From Phyllobacteriaceae bacterium (GTDB taxonomy: Bacteria; Pseudomonadota; Alphaproteobacteria; Rhizobiales; Rhizobiaceae): DNA of 34,874 nucleotides. Positions 12,914 to 20,292 of the stretch are shown piece after piece (within the stretch, counting starts at the first letter, position 1; the number at the start of each line of letters is the position of its first letter). The stretch is from positions 1 through 34,874 of the forward strand of contig PAPF01000021.1 in assembly GCA_002708825.1 (NCBI GenBank), read 5' to 3'. The translations under genes and the position numbers were made by a program. Under the pieces are notes generated by a model that had not been told where the DNA came from, did no database searches, and was given only the letters and a program-made list of their open reading frames with translations.

Positions 12914-15528
12914 ACGGTCTGCTTTCCCTTCGTTTGTTTTCGCTGCGATTCGACCTGTCCGCTGACCCGGTGGCCGAGCCGGGTGATCGCGTCCGAGATA
13001 TTCCGGGACGCGAGGCGCCTGGGATCGAAGGTGACGGCAAGCGTCTTGGCCGCTGGATCACCGCTCACGTCGAGGATACCGTCCTGCATTGTCAGGCCGG
13101 CGGTGAGCGTGTCGACACAGCCCTGACAGTGGATACTTGGCACAGAAAGTCCGATGGTTTCGCGCCCATGTGCGCTTTTTGCTTGGGGTTCCGTCATAGC
13201 AGCATGCTCCTTTATATCCCGCACGGCGCGGCGGTCGAAGAGACGCCCGCCAAAGGAATTGGCGAGCACGGCACTGACCGACAACGCCATTGCGATCATC
13301 GCCCAGGACGGATGCACCAGACCCGTCGTCGCCAACGGCACGCCGATTCCGTTGAAGAAGAAGGCGAGCCACAGGTTCTGGACGGTCTTTCGATAGCTGA
13401 CGGCGCCGATGCGAATGGCTTCGCCAGTCGCGCCGACGCGGGTGCCGATAAGAACGACGTCGGAAGACTCGATGGCGATGTCGGTGCCCGCGCCGATGGC
13501 GATGCCGACATCGGCCTGGGTCAACGCGGGTGCATCATTGATGCCGTCGCCGACCATGGCCACACGCGCGCGCGTTCTTTGCTTGGTCGCAATCGCGGAC
13601 GGAAAACCGGTTTCCACTTTTCCTGCGATTGCTCCGGCTTGCAGGGCGCGGACGATCCCGGCCTTGTCCTGCGGCAGGATCTCGGCATGGACGGTGTCAA
13701 TCCCGGCCTGACGCGCGATCGTCTCAGCGGTCAGGCGATTGTCGCCGGTGACCAGCAGGGGCGTGATGCCTTGCCGCTTGAGCGACGAGACGGCTTCCTT
13801 TGCGTCAGCCTTTAACGTGTCTGCCAGCGCCAGCACGCCGGCAGGCTTGCCGTCAACGGCCAGCAGCACGGCGGTATGCGCGTGGGCTTCCTGCTCCTGC
13901 AGCACGGCTTCGGCGACCTGCGTATCGACACCTTCGGCGCCGAGATGGCGCGCCGCGCCGACCAGCACCCGCGCGCCTTCGACGCTGGCAGACACCCCGC
14001 CGCCAGTCACTGAATGAAATTCGCGCGCCTCGGCCCAGGCGATGCCGTCTGCCTGCGCGCCGGTGACAATCGCTTTGGCCAATGGGTGTTCGGATTTCTC
14101 CTCGGCCGCGGCGGCGAGCGCGAGGGCCCTCTCGCGGTCAAAGCCGTTGAGGGGAACGACCTGGACTAGCCGAGGTTTGCCCTCGGTCAGCGTGCCGGTC
14201 TTGTCGAGCACCACATGGGTGATGTCCTTGAGCACCTGGAAGGCTTCGCCCGAGCGGATCAGGATGCCGCGCGTGGCGGCAATACCGCCGCCCCGGATCA
14301 GCGCCAGCGGCGTCGCCATGCCGAGGGCGCAGGGATAGCCCATGACCAGCACGGTGACGGCGGCATAGATGGCGCGCACCCAATGCGGCTCGCGGCTCCA
14401 ACTATCCGGCGACAGGCCCCAGAACAGAAACGCGGCAAGGGAGATGATCAGAACAGCAGGCACGTAGCGCTTCAGCACCCGGTCGACCAGCACGACGATA
14501 CCCGGCTTCATCGCCTTGGCTTCCTCGACATGGCGGGCGACCTGATGGAGAAAACCCTCCTCGCCGAGGCGCGTGGTCTCGACGAGAAGCGCGCCGGTCT
14601 GATTGATCGACCCGCCGATGACTTCAGCGCCCACGGCCTTTTCAACGGGCACGGATTCCCCGGTGACGATCGCCTCGTCCACGGCGCTTTCACCCTCGAC
14701 GACCCGGCCGTCGATGGGCACACGCTCGCCGGGGCGCACGCGCACACGATCGCCCACTACCACCGCCTCGATGGCGACCTCGCGTTCTCCACCGTCACGG
14801 ATGACATTCGCCGTCGCCGGCTGCATGGAGAGAAGCTGGCGCACGCTTTCCGAGGCTTTCGTGCGCACCAAGAGCGACACCCAACCCGAGAGTAGGTGAT
14901 AGGCGGTGAGGAACACGACGACGCCGAAGAAATCCACCGCCGGGAAGCCGACAAAGCCGTACCAGCTAAGGAATGGTAGGGGCGCGCCGAGCACACCACC
15001 GATATAGGCTCCGATGGCGCCGACGGAGAGCAAGACATGCTGGTTGGTGATGCCGCGCTTCGCCGCGCCCCAGGCCATGCGGATAATGCGCCGCCCGTTC
15101 CACAGGAAGACGAGAGTGGCGATGGCCCACGCCGTCCAGACATGCCAGTCGCGCATCTGCCAGAGGCCCAACCACATGGCGGCCATGGCCGCGAACAGGA
15201 CAAGCGCTGCCGCCGCGGCCATCGCAAGATCCGCGGCCTCCTGCCGGATGGCACGTTTCTGTTCCTCGAAGGCACTGACCTTGCGTGGATCGCGGATCGT
15301 GAAGCCGAGATCGGTCAGCGTGCGCTTGATCCGGCCTTCGTCAGTCTGCTCCGGTGCGAAGCGGATCAGCACCTCCTCATGGGCGAGCGACACATGGGCC
15401 TCCCGCACGCCCTTGTCCCGCAGGAGCGCCGACGAGATCGAATTGGCACAGAAGGAGCAGCTCATGCCGCCGATCTTGAGTTGCAGGGTGTTGGCAGGGG
15501 TCGTTGCCACGGGGCCTGAAACCGGCAT
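12910..15528 (-). CDS. P1B-type heavy-metal ATPase with HMA domains at both ends
   Basis: 872 residues. An N-terminal HMA domain (GGMSCSFC, C24/C27) is followed by eight helices, TGES, the transmembrane motif YPC (Y398-P399-C400, where copper pumps have CPC), D442-KTGT, HPLAKAI (the SEHP histidine) and GDGINDAP. A C-terminal HMA-like domain has SIHCQGC. The eighth helix region reads MALSVSAVLANS. The family exports soft metals from the cytoplasm with ATP; YPC makes the ion uncertain. About residues 631-652 are an insertion encoded by a palindromic element (see 13589-13632). GGAGG lies eight bases before the ATG. It follows the secreted protein gene by five bases; a Tn501-type mer box precedes that gene. 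Confidence 0.88.
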   Translation of the reverse strand: MPVSGPVATTPANTLQLKIGGMSCSFCANSISSALLRDKGVREAHVSLAHEEVLIRFAPEQTDEGRIKRTLTDLGFTIRDPRKVSAFEEQKRAIRQEAADLAMAAAAALVLFAAMAAMWLGLWQMRDWHVWTAWAIATLVFLWNGRRIIRMAWGAAKRGITNQHVLLSVGAIGAYIGGVLGAPLPFLSWYGFVGFPAVDFFGVVVFLTAYHLLSGWVSLLVRTKASESVRQLLSMQPATANVIRDGGEREVAIEAVVVGDRVRVRPGERVPIDGRVVEGESAVDEAIVTGESVPVEKAVGAEVIGGSINQTGALLVETTRLGEEGFLHQVARHVEEAKAMKPGIVVLVDRVLKRYVPAVLIISLAAFLFWGLSPDSWSREPHWVRAIYAAVTVLVMGYPCALGMATPLALIRGGGIAATRGILIRSGEAFQVLKDITHVVLDKTGTLTEGKPRLVQVVPLNGFDRERALALAAAAEEKSEHPLAKAIVTGAQADGIAWAEAREFHSVTGGGVSASVEGARVLVGAARHLGAEGVDTQVAEAVLQEQEAHAHTAVLLAVDGKPAGVLALADTLKADAKEAVSSLKRQGITPLLVTGDNRLTAETIARQAGIDTVHAEILPQDKAGIVRALQAGAIAGKVETGFPSAIATKQRTRARVAMVGDGINDAPALTQADVGIAIGAGTDIAIESSDVVLIGTRVGATGEAIRIGAVSYRKTVQNLWLAFFFNGIGVPLATTGLVHPSWAMIAMALSVSAVLANSFGGRLFDRRAVRDIKEHAAMTEPQAKSAHGRETIGLSVPSIHCQGCVDTLTAGLTMQDGILDVSGDPAAKTLAVTFDPRRLASRNISDAITRLGHRVSGQVESQRKQTKGKQTV
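13589..13632. repeat. Palindromic repeat element inserted in frame in the ATPase gene
   Basis: 44 bases bounded by the perfect inverted arms GCAATCGC and GCGATTGC, with the inner near-palindrome GGAAAACCGGTTTCC. The core resembles dispersed rhizobial palindromes that I recall with the same GTGGAAACCGGTTTT core but different arms. It encodes residues ~633-647 and interrupts the otherwise conserved run from the phosphorylation-domain helix to GDGINDAP without breaking the frame. Confidence 0.6.
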
Positions 15529-15533
15529 CGGAT

Positions 15534-17006
15534 CTACCTCCCCAGCCCAGCGATAAGAGCTTCATCTAGGAAGGTGTCGGTTCGACCGTCATCGCTCCGG
15601 ATGGCCAGCATATTGGCGAGGAACAGAGCGTCGGCCGTGCGGAAGGTCGGATCGCTCACGCTCCAGCCGCCATCCGCGTAGACCGCCTCGGAGGCGAAGA
15701 CGGGCGCCGTTCCGGTGCGCTCCGCCCGGGGAAGCACAGGATGCGCGAAATGCTCTGCCGGCTCACTGTTCAGATAGGGCGCGGCCACCAGCGGCAGCGG
15801 GCTCGCCTGCATGAGGCCGGAGCGGATGACGGCGTTCTCGAAGAAGCGCGGGAACAGTGCGTTCGCGCGGGCCGAAAGGTCTTCCGGACCGTGCCAGCGC
15901 ATGGCGTCGAGCGCTGCCGCAATCGCGCCTGCCAGACGCGGCGTATAGATCGTCGACTCCTCTCCGCTGCGGAAAGCTGAGGCTGCATCGTTCCACAGCG
16001 GCAACAGACGGTCGCGAAAGACCGTGGCGGCCGCTTCTCCATAGCCGGGCTCGGCAAGTAGCCGCCCAGCCTCCGTCAGGGCGTAGACGGTGAGCGCGAT
16101 ATCCTCGATCTCCGTTGCCTCACCTTGCTTCAAGGCGTCGGCATGTTCGCGGGCAAGCGTCAGCGCGTTCGCCCGCTCCTCCTCGTCGCCGGTTGCGAGC
16201 GCGAAGCGCCCCAGCGCCTCGACGGCGAGGCCGCGCTCGGCCGGCGTCTGCGGCGGCAGCTTTTGAACCGCCGCGAACGCCTTGCGCAGAAGGTCGCGAT
16301 AGCTGTCGGGATCCGTCAGATCGCGGTAAGCCGCGTGCCAATAGTCATCGCGCCGGCTCGTGCTGGCCAGGATGATATTGGACGCTGCCCACACCACCGC
16401 GATCTGGTCGCGCGGCGAAGGCTCGCCGAAGGTGCCGTCAGCATGGAGCGGCGCAAACAATCCGGCTGGATTGAGAAGCCGCTTCTCGAGCGTCTGGGCC
16501 TGGGCGCGCGCCTGCGGGATCATCATCAATCCGGCGAGCTTGTTGTCCGGCAGGTCGTGATATTGCAGGTGGAATTCAGGGCTGGCGATCTTGACCATCG
16601 CCCAGGCCTGCGCGCCCGGGTCCAGCGTCCGGTCGAAGGAGGATTGCTCCCAGACCAGCGTCCGCGGCACGGTAAAATCCGGCGCGCCCGCAAAGCGCGG
16701 CTCCGCGCCAGCGTAGACGGGGCCGACCGCCGCCATGTCCGGCATGGCGGGGCGCGTGACGTAGCCAGCGCGGCGCAGCCATTCATCACGCTCATAGGGC
16801 GAGATGACCAGCGCCTCGCCGAGGCCGGAGAACATCACCGCATTGGCGAGGTTCGACAGCGCGGCGAAATAGACGGCCGGCCTGACATTGGTTTCGTCGT
16901 ACTGGAACGTCTCCCCTGCCTGCGCCTGGACGGCGGAGAGACCGGTTGCGGCGATGACGCCGGCCAGGGTCAATGCGACGGTTCTTCCTGCAAGCCCTGC
17001 AATCAT
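15534..17006 (-). CDS. Secreted protein of unknown function, likely helical
   Basis: 490 residues from an ATG with GGAGG five bases upstream. A clear signal peptide (to about residue 30, cleavage near VQAQA-GETF) is followed by a long Ala/Leu/Arg-rich body with repeated helix pairs; segments such as TLVWEQSSFDRTLDPG, PRDQIAVVWAASNIILA, ALEALGRFALATGDEEE-like stretches and ESTIYTPRLAGAIAAALDAM suggest an (alpha/alpha) barrel or TPR-like fold. No catalytic motif recognised and almost no cysteine, so it is not an obvious metal-binding protein. It is the first gene behind the second mer-type operator and is followed within five bases by the P1B-ATPase gene, suggesting a periplasmic partner of the pump or of redox maturation (inference). 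Confidence 0.7.
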   Translation of the reverse strand: MIAGLAGRTVALTLAGVIAATGLSAVQAQAGETFQYDETNVRPAVYFAALSNLANAVMFSGLGEALVISPYERDEWLRRAGYVTRPAMPDMAAVGPVYAGAEPRFAGAPDFTVPRTLVWEQSSFDRTLDPGAQAWAMVKIASPEFHLQYHDLPDNKLAGLMMIPQARAQAQTLEKRLLNPAGLFAPLHADGTFGEPSPRDQIAVVWAASNIILASTSRRDDYWHAAYRDLTDPDSYRDLLRKAFAAVQKLPPQTPAERGLAVEALGRFALATGDEEERANALTLAREHADALKQGEATEIEDIALTVYALTEAGRLLAEPGYGEAAATVFRDRLLPLWNDAASAFRSGEESTIYTPRLAGAIAAALDAMRWHGPEDLSARANALFPRFFENAVIRSGLMQASPLPLVAAPYLNSEPAEHFAHPVLPRAERTGTAPVFASEAVYADGGWSVSDPTFRTADALFLANMLAIRSDDGRTDTFLDEALIAGLGR

Positions 17007-17062
17007 GACTGCCTCCGATTCCTGAAGCTCCGCATGGGGAGCCACTTCGAGAGGTAGTTTGC

Positions 17063-17087
17063 GCTCCGTACCAGACTACGGAGTCAA
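17063..17087 (-). promoter_or_regulatory. Tn501-type mer box before the secreted protein/ATPase genes
   Basis: Minus strand TTGACT (-35, 17087-17082) continues into the dyad CTCCGTA-GTCTGG-TACGGAG (17083-17064). The arm sequence and six-base spacer are as in the classical Tn501 mer operator. A -10 would fall about 20 bases downstream (weak CAAACT), the long spacing typical of MerR-activated promoters. It sits about 57 bases before the ATG at 17006. Confidence 0.75.
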
Positions 17088-17105
17088 GAGCCATTCGTGA
17101 TGAAT

Positions 17106-17783
17106 TCAGGTAGAGGTCGGTAGCGTGGCGAACAGGCCGAACCAGATCGACCACAGACCGAGGACAATGAGAAGGACGCCCGCCCAAAAGGGCATCCGTG
17201 CCGACAGGCCTGCCAGCTTGTCGAGCATCCGCCGCGCCGGCTCAAAGGCCATCGCCGCCACCAGCGGCAGCGACAGGGCAAGCCCGAACACCGCCAGCGA
17301 CACGAAGCCGCTGATGAGCGCCGAGCCGCTCGCCCCGCCCGTTGCCGCGAAGCCGAGCAGGACCAGGAGTAGCGGCGCGGCGCAGGCGGGGATGTTGAGG
17401 CCGAAGATAATGCCCAGCCCGATCGAGCCGTGTGTGCCGTTCAATCCGGCCAGCCTCGGCCCGATGGATCGCATCAGAAACCCGGCCCGGCCGGTGAGAT
17501 AGAGGGCACCGATTGCCGTATAGACAGACCCGAGCGCGATCCAGGCGCCGCGCTGGAACCCGACAAACGCCGTTCCGACCAGAACCGCCGCCACACCAAG
17601 GCTCCCGATGAACAGCGCCCTCGTCACCGCGAAAAGTGCCGTTTCGGCGAGCTTCCGCGTGTCCTTCCTTCCTTCCAGATATTTGATGAAGATCAGGCTG
17701 GAGCCGATCGAGCAGGGTTCGATGAAGCCGAACAGGCCAAGCCCCAATGGCAGGATGAGTAGATTGAACAGCCCGAATTCCAT
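17106..17783 (-). CDS. CcdA/DsbD-type transmembrane electron transfer protein
   Basis: 225 residues, six hydrophobic helices. The paired cysteine motifs of the CcdA family are present in helix 1 (GFIEPCSIGSSL, C24) and helix 4 (GLNIPACAAPLLL, C134). The family takes electrons from cytoplasmic thioredoxin and passes them to periplasmic thiol proteins, for example in cytochrome c maturation or metal detoxification. It starts three bases after the MerR-HMA gene stop, so both are surely co-transcribed from the mer-type box at 18483-18507. This intact copy may replace the broken CcdA-like gene at 12462-12913. Confidence 0.82.
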   Translation of the reverse strand: MEFGLFNLLILPLGLGLFGFIEPCSIGSSLIFIKYLEGRKDTRKLAETALFAVTRALFIGSLGVAAVLVGTAFVGFQRGAWIALGSVYTAIGALYLTGRAGFLMRSIGPRLAGLNGTHGSIGLGIIFGLNIPACAAPLLLVLLGFAATGGASGSALISGFVSLAVFGLALSLPLVAAMAFEPARRMLDKLAGLSARMPFWAGVLLIVLGLWSIWFGLFATLPTST

Positions 17784-17786
17784 TGT

Positions 17787-18455
17787 CTAAGAGGGCTCCA
17801 TGATCGAATAGCCCGCCCGGACGATGGCCTGCTCCAGCCGGCCCCTGTTGATGGCCGCGGGATCGAAACGGATTGCGGCCTCCCGGCGGCTGAACGAGAC
17901 GTCCACCTCGCTGACTCCAGGCTCGCTCAGGAGCACGGCTTCAACCGTGCGCGCGCAGCCGTCGCAGTGCATGCCGTCGATCGTGAATGTCGCGCGCGTT
18001 TCCATACTGCCGGAGCGGCCTTGAGAAGGCGCCGGGGTTGTCGCCGCTCGTCGGTGGCTCAACGCCTCCATGATCGTGCAGGCACTCAGGTCTCCACCGC
18101 CGGGGCATGTGGGTATCAGCGCGTCGAGCGCGGACCTGATCTCTTCAAGTTGCCCGATCTTACGCTCGATCTCTTTTCGCTTGGCAACCGCCTGCAGGCG
18201 CACGTCGGCGCAGTCAGTGTGGGCGTCTGTCTTCAGTGCCAGGAGTTCGTCGATCTCACGCAACGAAAAGCCAAGTTCCTGGGCCTGCCGGATGAAGCGG
18301 ATACGTTCGATAGTCTCGCGATCGTAGTGACGGTAGCCGCCGTCACGGGGTTTAGGCGGCTGCGCGATCAGCCCGCGCCGCTCATAAAAGCGGATGGTCT
18401 CCACACCAACACCTGCCTTTTCGGCAGCACGGGCAATGGTCATTGGATTTGCCAT
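17787..18455 (-). CDS. MerR-type mercury regulator fused to an HMA domain
   Basis: 222 residues. Residues 1-~132 form a MerR regulator: TIARAAEKAGVGVETIRFYE (helix-turn-helix), GYRHYDRETIERIRFIRQAQ, a dimerisation helix and cysteines C82, C117 and C126, exactly the positions of the Hg(II) ligands in Tn501 MerR. A flexible linker (RRAATTPAPSQGRSGS) leads to an HMA domain (~152-222) with GMHCDGC (C164, C167), as in MerP. Stand-alone MerR is ~144 residues, so this is a fusion. The two matching mer boxes at 18483 and 17063 suggest it controls its own operon and the secreted-protein/ATPase operon. The HMA part may deliver Hg(II) to the sensor or buffer it (inference). Confidence 0.88.
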   Translation of the reverse strand: MANPMTIARAAEKAGVGVETIRFYERRGLIAQPPKPRDGGYRHYDRETIERIRFIRQAQELGFSLREIDELLALKTDAHTDCADVRLQAVAKRKEIERKIGQLEEIRSALDALIPTCPGGGDLSACTIMEALSHRRAATTPAPSQGRSGSMETRATFTIDGMHCDGCARTVEAVLLSEPGVSEVDVSFSRREAAIRFDPAAINRGRLEQAIVRAGYSIMEPS

Positions 18456-18482
18456 GGCTCTTCACCTTTCAGGCACATATGC

Positions 18483-18507
18483 ACTCCGTATATCGGTACG
18501 GAGTCAA
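18483..18507 (-). promoter_or_regulatory. Tn501-type mer box before the MerR-HMA gene
   Basis: Minus strand TTGACT (18507-18502) runs into ACTCCGTA-CCGATA-TACGGAGT, an eight-base dyad with six-base spacer. The half-sites equal those at 17063-17087 and those of the classical mer operator. A CATATG-like -10 follows at ~20 bases. The ATG at 18455 is 21 bases further on, preceded by AAGG. Confidence 0.78.
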
Positions 18508-18560
18508 CAAGTGAGAAAGTGAGCCCTTGCAGCCTGGTGATTTCACTTTGGCGTGTCAGG

Positions 18561-18588
18561 AGGACCCTGCCGGACCCCGCCGGGTCCT
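18561..18588. terminator. GC-rich hairpin at the 3' end of the reductase-like gene
   Basis: Nested stems: GGACCC-CGCC-GGGTCC (18572-18587) and an outer AGGACCC/GGGTCCT pairing (18561-18567 with 18582-18588). It overlaps the stop codon of the flavoprotein gene and lies between the mer operon and the MerR-HMA operon. No U-run follows on either strand, so terminator function is only suggested by position. Confidence 0.35.
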
Positions 18589-19942
18589 ACACCATCGAGC
18601 CGATGTCGGAGGCGAAGCTGGGATAGGCGAAGATGAGGCCCTTGATCAGGTTCGCGGTCAGGCCCGCGCCCATCGCCATCGCGAAGAGGTTGATCTGTTC
18701 CTCGGCGCCGGGGCCGATCAGATGCGCGCCCAGGATTTTTCCGGTCCCCTTTTCGACCAGAACCTTGTAGGCGGTGTGCCTGGCGCCGACACGCAGCGAC
18801 GAATACCAGCCCGCCGTTTTGTCGAAATGGGTGTCGAAATCCAATCCCTTGTCGCGTGCTGCGGCTTCGGACAACCCGACCGAAGCCAGCTGCGGCAGTG
18901 TGAAGACAACGCTTGGGATTGGCGGGTAATTCACCTCGTGCTCATCCTTGCCGGCAAGCAGGTTTTTGGCAGCAACCCGGCCTTCATTGGCTGAGACAGG
19001 GGTCAGGTTAGGGCCGCTGTCTGCGCAATCGCCGGCGGCGAAGATGGCGGGGTTGGTGGTGCGCATGAAGGAGCTGACCTTGATGCCCTTGCGGCTATAT
19101 TCGACGCCCGCGGCTTCGAGGTTGAGATGGTCAATATTGGGTACACGCCCGGTTGCATGGACCACCAGATCGCAGCCGACAGTCTCTACGCCGCCCGGCG
19201 TCTCGTTGGTGACCGCAAAACCTGCGCGATTCCTCTCGATCCTCAGGACTTTGGCCTCCATTCGCAGATCGACGCCGAGATCGGCCGTGGCGTAGGACAG
19301 GATCGCGACCAGGTCGGGATCGAAATTCCCCAGCGGCCGCTCCATCATTTCCAGGACGGTCACCTCGCGCGCGCCGGCACGCTTGGCGATGTGGGCGAAT
19401 TCCATCGCGATGAACCCGCCGCCGACGAACACCACCCTGTCGGGCCGTTCGGACAATTCGAGGAAATCGGTACTGGTCGCCAGCAATTCCTCGCCGGGGA
19501 TGTCCAGCGTCATCGGCCGGGCGCCGGTGGCGATATGAAAGTGCTTCGCCGACAGGGTCTCGCCATCGACCTCGATTGTATCGCGCCCCGTGAAGCGCGC
19601 ATCGCCGTGCAACACGCTGACACCGGCTTTCTCCAGTCCACCCTCGATGCGGCCGGGCATGGCGTCGGTGAAGGTGCGCTTGAAGGCGATCATCTCCGGC
19701 CAGTTGACGGCGGTCTTTGCCTCCAGCCCCTTACCGTCGAGGCTGCGGACCCACTCGACCCCTTCGGTGACGGCGATCAGCATCTTTTTCGGGTCGCAGC
19801 CCCGCAACGCGCAGGTGCCGCCGAAGGGTAGGCTGTCGATGCTGGCTACCCTCCAGCCCGCATTGGCGGCCATCCGGGCGACACCGTTTCCACCTGTGCC
19901 ACCGCCGATCACGATCAGGTCGAAACTTTTGTTGTCGCTCAT
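18587..19942 (-). CDS. Glutathione-reductase-like FAD/NAD(P) disulfide oxidoreductase
   Basis: 451 residues, class I pyridine-nucleotide disulfide oxidoreductase. N-terminal FAD motif VIGGGTGGNGVA, redox pair GGTCALRGCDPKK (C44/C49), NAD(P) motif VVFVGGGFIAMEFA and FAD motif IFAAGDCAD. The C-terminal end reads FAYPSFASDI where canonical members have an H-x-x-P-T/S-x-x-E segment, so the active-site histidine of the partner subunit appears replaced. That argues against a classical glutathione or mercuric reductase and for a divergent enzyme. It also lacks the C-terminal cysteine pair of MerA. It is last in the mer operon, ~80 bases after the previous small gene. Confidence 0.8.
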   Translation of the reverse strand: MSDNKSFDLIVIGGGTGGNGVARMAANAGWRVASIDSLPFGGTCALRGCDPKKMLIAVTEGVEWVRSLDGKGLEAKTAVNWPEMIAFKRTFTDAMPGRIEGGLEKAGVSVLHGDARFTGRDTIEVDGETLSAKHFHIATGARPMTLDIPGEELLATSTDFLELSERPDRVVFVGGGFIAMEFAHIAKRAGAREVTVLEMMERPLGNFDPDLVAILSYATADLGVDLRMEAKVLRIERNRAGFAVTNETPGGVETVGCDLVVHATGRVPNIDHLNLEAAGVEYSRKGIKVSSFMRTTNPAIFAAGDCADSGPNLTPVSANEGRVAAKNLLAGKDEHEVNYPPIPSVVFTLPQLASVGLSEAAARDKGLDFDTHFDKTAGWYSSLRVGARHTAYKVLVEKGTGKILGAHLIGPGAEEQINLFAMAMGAGLTANLIKGLIFAYPSFASDIGSMV

Positions 19943-20022
19943 GGTTCTGCCTTTTCAGTTGGTGCAGCCTATGGACTGGTCACCTTCTTTTCATGAAAGC
20001 TGCCATCGGTTCTGGCGAAAGC

Positions 20023-20283
20023 CTATTTATGCTGGCCGTGAAGGGGATGCGTGACGGTGTCCTTGCGAGGATCGTTGCCGCCCGGTCGCGCGCTCCGGCG
20101 CCACAAGACGATTCCAACGACGGCCAGGACAGCGGCGGCAAGCCAGAAAAGCCCGCCGCCTGTCAGCCAACTGGTAAGACCCGCCAAGCTGACCGCGCCG
20201 GTGGCGACGAGGATCACCCCGCCACAGCATACGATGTGGGCGACAAGCACCCCGGCAACGCCATATCGGTGTGACGGTTCCAT
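20023..20283 (-). CDS. Small two-helix membrane protein with a CC motif (mer accessory)
   Basis: 86 residues: VLVAHIVCCGGVILVATGAV (vicinal C19-C20 in helix 1), a turn, then FWLAAAVLAVVGIVLW and a basic, His-containing tail. Vicinal cysteines in the first helix are the Hg(II) entry site in MerT, MerF and MerC-type transporters, so a mercury-transport role is likely from context. It starts nine bases after the merA stop. It does not closely match MerF or MerE as I know them. Confidence 0.6.
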   Translation of the reverse strand: MEPSHRYGVAGVLVAHIVCCGGVILVATGAVSLAGLTSWLTGGGLFWLAAAVLAVVGIVLWRRSARPGGNDPRKDTVTHPLHGQHK

Positions 20284-20292
20284 TTTTGCCTC

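Noticed and set aside
12934-13815. 293-codon plus-strand frame
   Set aside because: Antisense to the P1B-ATPase, which has all family motifs.
16125-17057. 310-codon plus-strand frame
   Set aside because: Antisense to the secreted protein gene with a strong ribosome binding site; would also run over the mer-type operator region.
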